From contig OU964924.1 in the NCBI GenBank assembly GCA_918807975.1, positions 756,501 through 820,500 of the forward strand: a DNA stretch of 64,000 nucleotides, in the 5' to 3' direction. Below are positions 1 through 10,500 of the stretch, piece after piece; position 1 is the first letter of the stretch; the number at the start of each line of letters is the position of its first letter. This DNA comes from Aplidium turbinatum (lineage: Eukaryota; Chordata; Ascidiacea; Aplousobranchia; Polyclinidae). The notes below the pieces were generated by a model. It was given only the letters and a program-made list of their open reading frames with translations, searched no databases and was not told the origin of the DNA. A program made the translations under genes and the position numbers.

Positions 1-1196
1 GTAACGTGGCTTATTGCGAGAAATGTCTTATCTATTGTTCCGTTAATGTGACGCAATAAATTATTGCGGATTTCTTCTTTTCATGAACAGTAATCTCTCC
101 TAACGCAAAATTCGTGCGCAAATGCCCAAACTCGTACTGTAACTTGAAAAGATGTCGGTGGAATTTTCGGCGGTATGTCGGTGATGTTTTTCCAATAGAA
201 GACTTTGTTTAATTGTTGTGAGTTTTCCAAAGAAACTCGTCTTCCGTAACTGTTTTCAAAAGTTTTGAGTGACTACAGATTATTCCGACACGCATGTCTG
301 AAGATATTTTTGCCAGTGTGTTTTTGCGTTAGACGCAGAGTCTACAAATACATTCGTTTTACATGCATTTCAAAAGAATTCTATCGCTAATATGGTGATC
401 GTCTCGGAATTGGCAGATGACCAGTGACCACACTAATGCGTTCAATTTCGGTGATTTTTACCGATACCCTTCTATCTAGGTAACGTCAGGCTTGATAGAA
501 CCGTCATCGGTTAATCCGGATCTTCGCCTAATCCGGATGGAATCGCCGGTCAAATCGAATCCGGATTAACCGAGTTCTACTGTACTAGAAAAAACCGTTG
601 GAAAACCTTTTGTAGGAATTTTTTGGGGTCAACCATATATTGAACTGACTATAAGTGAACAAAATTATCGTTTTTGGAACTATTATGGCTACATTAGCGT
701 AGGCTATTATAACCTATAATATTTTGTTAATGTCACTTCGTTTAAAGTCAAATATAGTTGTTATTGAGTACCTACTTGTTTATCAATTGTGACAATAATA
801 ATATCATATTTTAAAGAAGCCGTAGTATGACGATACTTCGGAAAAATATTCAAATTTTGTTTATTCGCCAATTTGAGAAGAAAAAGAAAATGGCGGATTT
901 TCAAAAAAGGCGGATAACATTTTTTCACCAAAAGATTTTCACGGGGATTTTTTTTTGGTCAGTGTACATAATCAACAGAAACAATGTGCAAAGTTTCAGC
1001 TTTACACCAATTAAGTTAAGGTTCGGCCCTTTTTTTCGCTTCAACGACTGGACTATTAGTTCAACTCGCCCTGTTGATCAAGATTGTGGTCCATGATGAA
1101 AAGATCTTTATTCCAATTGAAAGAGAAAACGCAGATGAACATCGCTTGGAAAGCAAATTTAGATTTTGCCTTCTGCGTGCAGCTATTTAAACTAAA
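1..1196. other. intergenic, with possible pogo/Tigger-like transposon end
   Basis: I see no gene here. Around 505-585 there are three copies of an AATCCGGAT-type word, followed by CGGATTAACCGAGTTCTACT. This resembles the inverted terminal repeat of pogo/Tigger elements read outward. No matching left end lies in the window, so this could be the right end of a truncated element. The rest is AT-rich sequence with no recognisable feature; the 89-codon open frame at 827-1096 looks non-coding. Confidence 0.3.
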
Positions 1197-1396
1197 TTTG
1201 TAACCAGGGTTGTTGGTATTTTACCCGACCCAAAAAAACCCGGGTGTTTTTTTTTAATAAAACCCACTTAAAAAAACCCATAAAAAAACCCAGAGCATCA
1301 TATTTGTCCAGTTTTTATTAGAAAATTAAAAAAATGAACAAAAACACTACAAGGCACTTAAAACAAACTTTAAATTAGGACTTAAGGATGTGAATT

Positions 1397-2296
1397 TAGG
1401 GGTGTTCAATTTCAATTATTTGAAATTCAATTTATTTTCGATTTCCGAATATCACAACTATTCACCACACTGCAAAATGTGATTTTATTAAAAGAAACGC
1501 TATGAAAATTCGCTAGAAAACACGAAAAAACGCCATAAAAATTTGCGAAAAAAGAACACAAAATAACGTCTACAGCTCCAGGCCCATGTTGGTGTTTAAG
1601 AACACAGCAAGCTGATCGACATGGTCACCCGTCAGTCAAGATCTCAGCTTCGTGACGGTCAGGCCAGCTTTTGAACACGTTGCTCCGCTGGAGCTGAGGT
1701 CGCTGGGGTCACAAACACCTTCTCGGCTAGCTTTTTCAGCAGCGGTAGCTCGCCTTCGTTTGCTTTCCACCAGGAAAGCGGATCAGCTTGCCCAGAAGCA
1801 AGCTTCTGCTTCATAAAATAGGAAATCTCGTTTGAGATTGAGCTGATTTCATCATCATCACTGCTGTTGGAGTCTTCCGTCTGGACCCTGCCCATGGAGA
1901 AGAGTTCCGTCAGAGTGGTCTGGCGTCTTCGCTCATCGCCTGATGGCGTCGCCTGTGTTGGCTCAACGTCGGGCTATCGGAATCGGAAGAACTGACACCT
2001 TCCCGTTGGCTGCACGCGCGTGGAAGACAACGACGTTGCGCACGACTTTTCTCAACGTACATGTGCAGGACTGGCCGTTGGACCCGCGAGAGCGTGTGAT
2101 AGTCACGTGATCGACGATGCGCATGCGTCGAAGTCTTTTTTCGCTTGCAAAATGCGACAAGACAGATTTTGCGCCACTCGCGTTACTTTCAACCGCGTTC
2201 AGCCAAAAGGACAGCTATAATTTCGAATATGCCTGATACGAAAACGAATTTCGAATATCACCTTAATCGAAATGAAATCGAAATTGAACACCCCTA
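1397..2296. mobile_element. hAT element nested in the 1205-4965 hAT
   Basis: The termini are TAGGGGTGTTCAATTTC and its inverse GAAATTGAACACCCCTA, a 17-bp perfect inverted repeat. The flanks read GATGTGAATT on the left (1387-1396) and GATGTGATT on the right (2297-2305), an 8-9 bp target duplication with a one-base slip. The element carries a minus-strand remnant of a hAT transposase C-terminus. At 900 bp it is internally deleted. It lies between the outer element's left end and the 2793-4761 insertion, so it postdates the outer hAT. Confidence 0.8.
1659..1895 (-). pseudogene. hAT transposase C-terminal dimerisation domain fragment
   Basis: This 78-codon frame reads ...DPLSWWKANEGELPLLKKLA EKVFVTPATSAPAEQ... 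(spaced here). It matches the hAT C-terminal dimerisation domain, whose usual core is DPLxWWKxN...FPxLAxLARKYLxxPATSAPSERVFS. The start of the domain is present and the usual SERVFS is replaced by AEQRVQ, so it is probably degenerate. No upstream RNase H-like catalytic core is visible, so this is a remnant and not an active transposase. It sits inside the 1397-2296 element and was presumably its own gene. Confidence 0.75.
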
Positions 2297-2792
2297 GATG
2301 TGATTGTGAAGTAAATTTCCAAGAATAAACTGAAAACGCAGTGGATATTGTACACTGTACAGTACACAAAAATCAAGTAATGTCACTTTGTGTACACTAC
2401 ACTAAAACTCATTTATGCAAAAAGGCCTTATAGTTAAACTGGTGGAAGTACTACTCTACTGTAGTCTGTATATATGATGTGAAATGCAATTTAGGAGGCT
2501 ATTTACCAATTACAGATTCTGGATTCTAATGCATGGCTGTTTCAGAGCATTTGCCTAAATGGCCATTGGCCACGTAATCGCTCAATTGCTCATCCATTAC
2601 TATTATATATAAATGATAAAAAATATTTAAACATGATGGCATAAACGCTCCTTGCCTTCAAATCTAAAGCAAATGATGCAATAATGTGATAACTACCACG
2701 GTAGCATCAACTTGGTATAGAAATCAGTGGATGATGCAACATCCAACTTGATCTTGAAATTAATAGATGATGCAACATTCAAGCAACTACAG

Positions 2793-4761
2793 TAGGGTGT
2801 CCTACTTTTAGGCGACTTTTCAGGAAAATTAGGTTCGGGTCAAATTCTGACTGGATTTTCGTCACTGATTTCAAAAATGACGTTATTTTTTCATTATGAC
2901 GTCATCTTGATGCGCCAGCTAGCGGATTTTTGCTATTTTGGCCTTATTACGAATATGGTAAGAGCTAGAGAGTTTGAACTTGCGCCAAAATGACCGGAAG
3001 GGACAATTTCCTATTTGTTGTCAATACAGTATTAAACGCTAACTGCAACAGAAAATGAGATATTTTGAAAAAACATGGTTTTTGGTCATTTTTGGACAAA
3101 AAAGTGCAACATGGCAATTTTGCTTGAGTTTTGCTACAGTGATGCTTTTATTTCGATTGTTAAGCTGCGCCACCTTGTTTAAAAATTAAGTACAGTGTTA
3201 GTAGCTTAACAATAGAATATAGTGACGCTTTTATTTCGATTGTTATGTCATAAACAGTACATCCTAAGATAAAAATGATGCAATGTTGCATCATTTATTG
3301 TTTGGGATATTTTGCAACAAGATTCATAAATTTTGTCTGGCAGATGGTGGTTTGATGAACAGAATTAAGACAATACCAAAACCTAAGCCCCAACATCTGA
3401 AAATCCGACAAGATTGTAAAGTTTCCATCACAGATATAGCCGCAAGTCATTTAAAAGCCAAGATCTTATGGCTTTCTGAGCACAAGAAAGAAGCTAAAGA
3501 TTCATCTTTTCGGAGCGACCATATGTGTCTTCTTGCTCTGGCAACTGATTTATTGGTGGATGTTCCAGGAAATTTGAAACCCTTACTTTTTATCGTCAAA
3601 AAGGCGTGTCCCATGCGCGTTGGATAACAACAGCGAGTGGTTACTTAAGAATGCTGATTTTTGGGTAGGCCTATTGTGTTTAAGAGCCTCAGGATATCCC
3701 TAAACTTCAACGTATGGTTTCTTTCATTGTTTGTGTTCATTTGCCAGCATCTTTGGTCATCCATCTTAAACCTTCCGCTGCTGAAGGTCCCTCAATTGTA
3801 CTGTTCACAAGAGGTTTATAACTTGCAGATAAATATGTTGATGAACCAGTATTCAACGCTGTTCTGAAACATTTCATTAAGCATGCATCCCAATGGTTGA
3901 GCACTAAAAACGTTGCTTTAAGTTCCCACGCTGAAGCTCCGTTTTTTGCTGCTGATGCGGTAAGACAGAAAAATTTTCTAAGAACGTTGATATCGAGCAG
4001 ACGCTTTTGAAGTGTGGCAACTTACGTGATTTTTACTCCGAAGAAAGTAAGATGGCTCCATGCATAACATGTTTTTCGTCTCTATCAGTGTTTTGGCGTA
4101 TGATCGACAATAACAGAGCGCTTCATTGGAAGACTGAAAGGCGTTGTGAACGGACTTGCGCATTTGTGCTGCTTTGCACAGTATGGTGTGATAAATAATC
4201 CCATTGAACTGTGTTGTGTTGTTGAATGGTGGTTTTGTTTGATAGATTTTTGAAATAAATGACCAAGGGTTTAACGTTTGCTAGTATTAGTAATTGCAAC
4301 ATGCATGCAAAAATTAATGCTGAGGTAATTAATTGTAAATACAATATGCTAGTAGACTACTACCAAGAACCACTGTACTTAATTGTTAAACAATGTGGCG
4401 CAGCACAGCAACTTAATCGATATAAAATCGTCACTGTAGCAAAATTGCCATGTTTCTCATTTTTTTTGTCCAAAAACATGTTTTTTCAAAATAACTCCTT
4501 TTCTGTTGCAGTTAGCGTTTCATATTGTATTGACAACAGATAGGAAATCGTTCCTTCCGGTCATTTTGGCGCAAGTTCAAACTCTCTAGCTCTTACCATA
4601 TTCGTGATAAGGCCAAAATAGCAAAAATCCGCTAGCTGGCGCATCAAGATGACGTCATAATGAAAAAATAACGTCATTTTTAAAATCAGTGACGAAAATC
4701 CAGTCAGAATTTGACCCGAACCTAATTTTCCTGAAAAGTCGCCTAAAAGTGGGACACCCTA
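2793..4761. mobile_element. DNA transposon with about 400-bp inverted repeats and 8-bp target duplication
   Basis: The element starts TAGGGTGTCC and ends GGACACCCTA. Perfect AACTACAG direct repeats flank it at 2785-2792 and 4762-4769. The terminal inverted repeats are long: about 2793-3180 pairs with about 4370-4761 and keeps shared words such as GCGCCAGCTAGCGGATTTTT and GGAAGGRACRATTTCCTAT. The 8-bp duplication allows hAT or P-type families, and long arms are unusual for either. The interior holds a broken plus-strand coding region. It inserted into the 1205-4965 hAT. Confidence 0.85.
3283..4010 (+). pseudogene. transposase-like remnant, frameshifted
   Basis: An open frame from 3283 to 3627 encodes about 114 residues. 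Just before its end the neighbouring frame continues as SHARWITTASGYLRML (about 3607-3654). A further block near 3830-4008 reads KYVDEPVFNAVLKHFIKHAS, then ...WLSTKNVALSSHAEAPFF. The HARWxTTA motif recurs in a group of animal transposon proteins I recognise but cannot name with confidence. The pieces lie in at least two frames with stops between them, so the gene is decayed. Position inside the inverted repeats of the 2793-4761 element supports its being that element's own gene. Confidence 0.5.
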
Positions 4762-4973
4762 AACTACAGCCCTAGGGCATTATTTTATTGAGTTATGCAA
4801 GCATGTCCTGTGAGTGAAAGGCACTTCATTCATAAAAAGTAGTTTTGAGGTGAAATAAGCATGAATCTACCTTTTTTTGCATCTTTTTTAAAAAACCCAA
4901 TAAAACCCAAAAAAATCCGGGCGAGTTGGGCTTTTTTAAAAAAACCCGGGTTTTTCTCAACCCTGTTTGTAAC

Positions 4974-5861
4974 TGGGCGTAAGTCTGGGCACGACAAAAT
5001 AAGGCACGACAGGGCTCGACAAATGACAAGATCGGCAATTGTGGGTCAGTAGGCTACGAGGGGGTGGGCGGTTGATCGAAGCCTAGTCATGGAAACTTTA
5101 TTACGAGCAATGCTTCTAATGAAGAATAATAAGTAAGCAGGTAGTAGACTTGGTCAGTGGTTCCGGCACCCTTGAGAAGATGGTTTCGTTTGCCAGCGAT
5201 TCTTCACCTCGAATGCAACAGGTTGTTGGAACATAGGCCTACCGTTTCATTCCAAAGACTTAGTATTAAAAATAGTATTCGTAACTTCTCTGACTTTTAG
5301 CTCAATGCAGTGTGGAGAAAAGTAGATAAGTTCACTGTGTACGTGCCCTTGGGAAGAGCAGTTAATAATAACAACTTCAGAAATCAACAGTAAGACTTTA
5401 ATTTTAAGGTTGAATGCCACTTTGAAATGACATTTTAAAAAAAGTAAAATTTATTTATTTCGAAGTCAGTTGAAAATAAATATGCTGCTCTACCCAAAGC
5501 ATAGCAGACAAAACGAGCAAAACCATGTCCATGCACGGCATTCACCTGCTGAACTGCAATCGATATTTACCACAACTTGTATAGACACCAACTGTGACAT
5601 GTCAAAGCAATAAAAGGGTGCCACAATAAGAATTCGCGACAACTAAACATCATGGGGTATGCTGTATAACAAAAATTTGTCCTTAATGATGTAACAAATG
5701 CAATTGTGCATGAAAAATTTACCAGCAACAATTAGCTGACTATTTGAAGAGAGATACAAAGTGAATATGAGAAATAGCTTGCGACACCCCCAGTTGGAAG
5801 CCACTGGGCTAGGTAGTAGCTAGCAGATGGCTAATTCTGTGTAAGTTCATTGTTTGCTTAC
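4974..5861. other. intergenic, nothing recognised
   Basis: This is AT-rich DNA between the transposon stack and the weak exon candidate at 5862-5998. I see no coding signal, tandem repeat or inverted repeat that I would defend. Confidence 0.4.
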
Positions 5862-5998
5862 TTTGCAACAATTGTCAAGAGCAACTTTTTCACTTGAGAA
5901 AACAGGTGTGGGACGATTGTGACAGGAATATTGACCGAAAAAGTATCGACTTAGATTGATCAATGTCGGTCCAGCAGCCCCACCTGGTAGACGATGGC
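5862..5998 (-). CDS. possible isolated internal exon, unknown product
   Basis: Read on the minus strand, a stop-free stretch begins after a plausible acceptor (TTTGATGAAACCAG) and ends before a good donor (AAA|GTAAGC). Its translation contains GHRLPGGAAGPTLINLSRYF and ends ...SSEKVALDNCCK, which looks protein-like and not random. I do not recognise a family and find no partner exon nearby. It lies about 0.7 kb beyond the ARMC3 stop, so it would belong to another minus-strand gene, or it may be chance. Confidence 0.25.
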
Positions 5999-6529
5999 CT
6001 GGTTTCATCAAATATAAACTAGATATATCCACCAATTGTAGGTAATCTTGAAAATTCCTGAAACCATTCTAGAGAATGCGAAAACTTCGTAAAATATCTG
6101 GCAGGTGAACGACGTATATAATTTGAAAAACCGCTTCAGCAGAAGTAATTTTACAAAAAAAAAGAAGTAATTTCACTATTCTCGTACTTGTCATTTTCTA
6201 TGTGTTGCGGTTTACCCAGAGTTGTAAATTTAAGGTGCAAAACGGTATCAACATTTGTGACGTCACAATTCTATGCACCGCGCCACCGCCAGCACTGATC
6301 CTCAGGAATACTTAAGAACGCGGTTAGACCTTTCTCGCAATAGCAAGGAACTACATTCATGGATTTCCGTTAAAAACAAAACAAGATTTAGATCGGTACA
6401 CGCGACCTATAGCTCGGGGTCATATATAAATTCTGTATAGAACTTGCAAGTTGAACAGATACGAAGAATAATTAAGAAAATAATCTTGTGACAATAATTC
6501 TTGAAAGGAAGATAAGAATTGCTTGTAAG

Positions 6530-6535
6530 TTTATT
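6530..6535 (-). promoter_or_regulatory. likely ARMC3 polyadenylation signal (AATAAA)
   Basis: The plus strand reads TTTATT, giving AATAAA in the ARMC3 sense, about 170 bases beyond the stop codon. The position suits a short 3' UTR. It is the only canonical hexamer I found close to the stop. Confidence 0.45.
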
Positions 6536-6707
6536 TACTTCAGATAACTCTCTGAATCGACGTGACGTAGTGTGTTATCGATAGTGACGTCACCAACATG
6601 TTTGCAACAAAATTGACTTATTCACATAAAACGTTACAGTGATGTAATAAAGAACTCAGTGATGATTGATCAATGGAGCGTGACCGTGTATTGCGCGTCA
6701 CGTCCGG

Positions 6708-7567
6708 TTATATAGACTGGTACTGAATAGCCTCAGGGCAGTCAGTTCGGATTAATTTGCCGCAATCGTGGATTAAATCGATGATGTACCGGGTGGGGGG
6801 GTAACGGGGGGCTCCCTTCTCCAGCGAGGCAGCTACGAGAACCTCGTTCCAAGCGCGGTTGTATTGCCCTCTAACGAGCGTAGATGGCACACCAATCTTA
6901 TCGGCTAAAACCTAAAAGGAAATTGTGAAAATTAGACAGAGATTCATCTCGGCTGGAGGATGTTCAATAACTATGACGTCATATTTAACTCGAATACGAG
7001 TCATTAACAATATTAGGTCAGGTTGGTGCAACAAAACGTTTCAGCCAAATTTGTTCATTGTTAGATCAGCCACCTTGTACAAGAGCGCTCGGTGATAATG
7101 GATTCCTCTTTCCACCTTCCCGATTGGAATGATGTTGGATTTGAGATCCACCTTCAACTGCGCTACATGGAGCTCCCAGCTGAAGTCCACCAACCCCCCT
7201 CTTGGGATCTCGCCTCCCATCCTCTCCACCACATACCTGCCGATACAAGACATGTGTACGACGACCGCATCGATAAACAGCTGAATATATTGTCCTCCTC
7301 ATTGCTGCTCGTTGATTATAGACCAAGCGCTCGAAATGAGTGCGGCCAGTCGCGAGGAGGCTTCTGAATTCTTTGGAAATATCAACTAAACGTTAAACTA
7401 CAAACCACACATTGGCACCAACGCCGACAACTTCCACACGTGACAAGTGACGTACTGAGCAAGTGCCACTATTTGTTCCTTCATCGTCGCCATTGGTTGA
7501 ATGAACTTGGTGACGTCATCGATGTAGCCCTGCAGCACGGTGTCCATAGGAGGGCGGTATACAGAAT
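6708..7567 (-). CDS. ARMC3: ARMC3 C-terminal domain (exons 20-22)
   Basis: Exon 20 (7456-7567) encodes DTVLQGYIDDVTKFIQPMAT and MKEQIVALAQ. Exon 21 (7074-7236) encodes YVVERMGGEIPRGGLVDFSW, then ELHVAQLKVDLKSNIIPIGK and VERGIHYHRALLYK. Exon 22 (6708-6911) encodes VLADKIGVPSTLVRGQYNRA, then WNEVLVAASLEKG and a tail ending AIQYQSI. These match the human C-terminus (VAEKMGGKIP, DFSWELHISELK, SNVIPIGHV, ALADRIGIGCSLVRGEYGRAWNEV) nearly residue for residue. The domain resembles the EDR1/transglutaminase-like fold described for plant CTR1-type kinases. That is known for the family and was not tested here. Confidence 0.94.
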
Positions 7568-10500
7568 CTGTGCATTAATAAGTTGAAACAAAAACGTAAA
7601 GAACCACCATCAACAATAACAAAGTACAAATTAATTTAAGGGAAAGCTTAGTAATCGGTTATCAGATGGGCGCTCAAGAGTGAGATGGTCAGAAGTTTGT
7701 TCCATCGTGCCGCATCCACAGGCCGATGAGGAATTACTATCAAGCATCTACATAGTCATTAGTCAATCTACTGGTTAGTTGTATTAGTAACTTCCTGAAG
7801 AAGTTAATTGTGTCAACCGACAAATTGTTGCAAGATCAGTTCATGAACTTCCAGCAATACGAATTCAAGGCGACATAATTCGGAACCAGAAGCTACATTG
7901 GAGATGAGCTGATTGGTTTCAAAAGCTTGACCGGTTACGACAGGACAGCCACTTAACATCAATCAAGCGTTGCGCTTCACATTCTAAAATCTTGTTGATT
8001 AGAAAGTTGCATGATATTCATCCGCCTCGATGACGTATTGTGAGGATTCGTGCCCCATCAGTTGTCGTACATGTCGACTGTACATAAGGTATTTGAACAA
8101 GATGTTTTCGGCGGAGCGGATATTTGTTTGTTTGTTTATTGGCCGCTGCGAAAAAATATGTACAATAAATCAAAACACAATGTACAGTAAAACTGTTGAA
8201 AAGTTTACAATAAAAAAAAAAACGAGTAAAAAATGATGGTAGCATCACAGCAGCGGGAGGCTGCGAAGTGACCGTTCAAGGTCTTCAAGTCAAGCAGCCA
8301 CCCTTAACTCATCAATGATAATTATAATTGAATAATTGAGACAAAGAGATAATAGTACATAAATAACGGTGAAGCTGTCCAAGATGATAAGAAGTCAAAA
8401 AACTGATTAGTAGGTTAATTTAGCATTTGTTTAATATGAGTCAATAATTTTCTTTTTGTACATTCTTTTAAAAGTTGTGAATGAGGATTTGCGAATTTCA
8501 TCTGATATATTATTCCAAATTTTTGCGCCAGAGTATTTTATTGAGCGTTGTAGTTTTGTGGTTGTGTATCGATAATAATAGTAATCTAGGTTGGTCGAGT
8601 TTCGAGTAGAAAAGTTGTGAATTTGGTTACATTTTTTAAAGTAGTTTTGAAAAGTGTCGGGTAATAAATTAAAACTAAACTGATACATAAACTTAGCAAT
8701 TTCAAAGTTGTACAGATCTTTTAACTTTAGGATATTTAGTTGCTTATAAAAGGGTGTGACATGGTCAGCCCATTTGCCTTTCACAACAGCTTTGACTGCC
8801 TTATTTTGCAAAACACCAAGCTTTCCAATATGTGTTTTGTATGACGACCCCCAAATTGTCAGTCCGTATATGAGGTAAGGATGCACAAGAGAATAGTAAA
8901 GCTGAAGCATAGCTTTGGTAGATAAACAATGTTTTAATTTAGAGAGTATGCCAACAGATTTGGAGAGTTTGGAAGATATAGCATCAATATGAGGAAGAAA
9001 AGATAGATTTTTGTCAATTAAGATACCAAGGTATTTAGCAGTGTGAACATTTTTTAGTTGGGTATTGCCGTAAAATACTTCAACATTAGTTGATTTTTGG
9101 TTGGTCTTGGGTGCAATTATTAAAAAGTTAGACTTAGAAGCATTTATCGTAAGTGAATTGGCTGTGATCCAACGTTTGATTCCTTTCAGTTCAAGATTAA
9201 TTAAATTTTGAAGACTTAATAAATTATCGGCTTTAATAACCAGACAAGTGTCATCAGCAAATAATCTAGGAACAGAAGAAACACAGTTAGATATATCATT
9301 TATATAAAGTAAAAAGAGAAGCGGTCCTAATATGGACCCTTGAGGGACACCAAATTTTATTTCTTTTAATGTAGAATTTTCTTGACCAATAGACACAAAT
9401 TGTTTACGATTTTTCAAGTAGGAAGTAAGTAAGGCATTGGCAACTCCTCGAATTCCATAATGATCAAGTTTATGCAAAAGTTTTTTATGATGAACTGTGT
9501 CAAAGGCTTTTTTAAGATCTAGTAAAACAAGTCCAGTCAATTCATTGTTCTGCATTTGCTCGTATGAGGAGGTAATAATGTCTAAAGCAGCATGACTTGT
9601 TGAATGGTTGGCACGAAAGCCATACCGAGTAGGCGAGATCGAATGCTTATTTATAAACGATGTCAAACGTTTGAACATTAACTTTTCTAGAATCTTTGAA
9701 AAGCATGAGAGTAGAGAAATTGGTCTATAATTATTTGTTTCGAGTTTGCTTCCAGATTTATAAATTGGAATGACTTTAGCAATTTTGAGAACATCTGGAA
9801 ATATGCCATTCGAAAATGCGTGGTCGAAAAGGATGGATAGAGGCAAGGCTATGATAGTCGAAGAGATTCGAAGGAAATAAGGCGAGATACCATCACTCCC
9901 TGCTGATTTATTTAACTTTAGCTGATGTATTTCTTCTATTATTTCGTACACGTCTGGTGGTTCAAGGAAAATAGAAGAGGAAACACGGTTGCTTAAAAAG
10001 TCTTTAAAATTATTTGTTTTATCAGTTTCGACTTGTTCTGCGAGGTGGCTTCCGATATTGGCAAAAAAGGAATTAAAACTCTCAGCTATTATTTTTGGAT
10101 CGCTTTCCAGTTTATCATCAACGCGAACACAATCAACATTTTGGGTTGTTTTCTTTTTATTGGGCAAAAGAGAATTTAAAATACTCCAGATTTTTTTTGG
10201 TTCATTACTGTTAATGTTCAGTTGGTTTTGAAAGTACTGCTTTTTTGCTATACTTTTAATCTTTGTTAGTTTATTTGAGTATTTTTTGTAAATGTATTTT
10301 CCTGTTTCGCCTCCTGTTAGAAAGTGAGTTTTGTACATTTTTTGTTTGTTTCGTATGGAAACAAGCAATCCTCGAGTCAGCCAGGGTTTACTTTTTAATT
10401 TAGTTTGTCTACGAGAGAGTTGTTTAAGTGGAGCATGTTTATCAATTACGCTAGTGATTATTTTCACAAAGCGAGCAAACTTCAAGTTTAAATTATCAGA

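Larger units (their letters stand above)
1205..4965. mobile_element. hAT-type DNA transposon (outer element of a nested stack)
   Basis: The element begins CAGGGTTG and ends CAACCCTG. It is flanked by perfect 8-bp direct repeats TTTGTAAC at 1197-1204 and 4966-4973. An 8-bp target duplication with CAGGG-type termini is the hAT signature. The sub-terminal DNA is rich in short AAACCC and CCCGGG runs in opposite orientation at the two ends (about 1228-1290 and 4885-4955). No transposase of its own is visible. Most of its 3.8 kb consists of two other elements that landed inside it (1397-2296 and 2793-4761), so without them it is a short non-autonomous copy. The ends are seen directly; the family is inferred from the duplication length. 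Confidence 0.85.
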
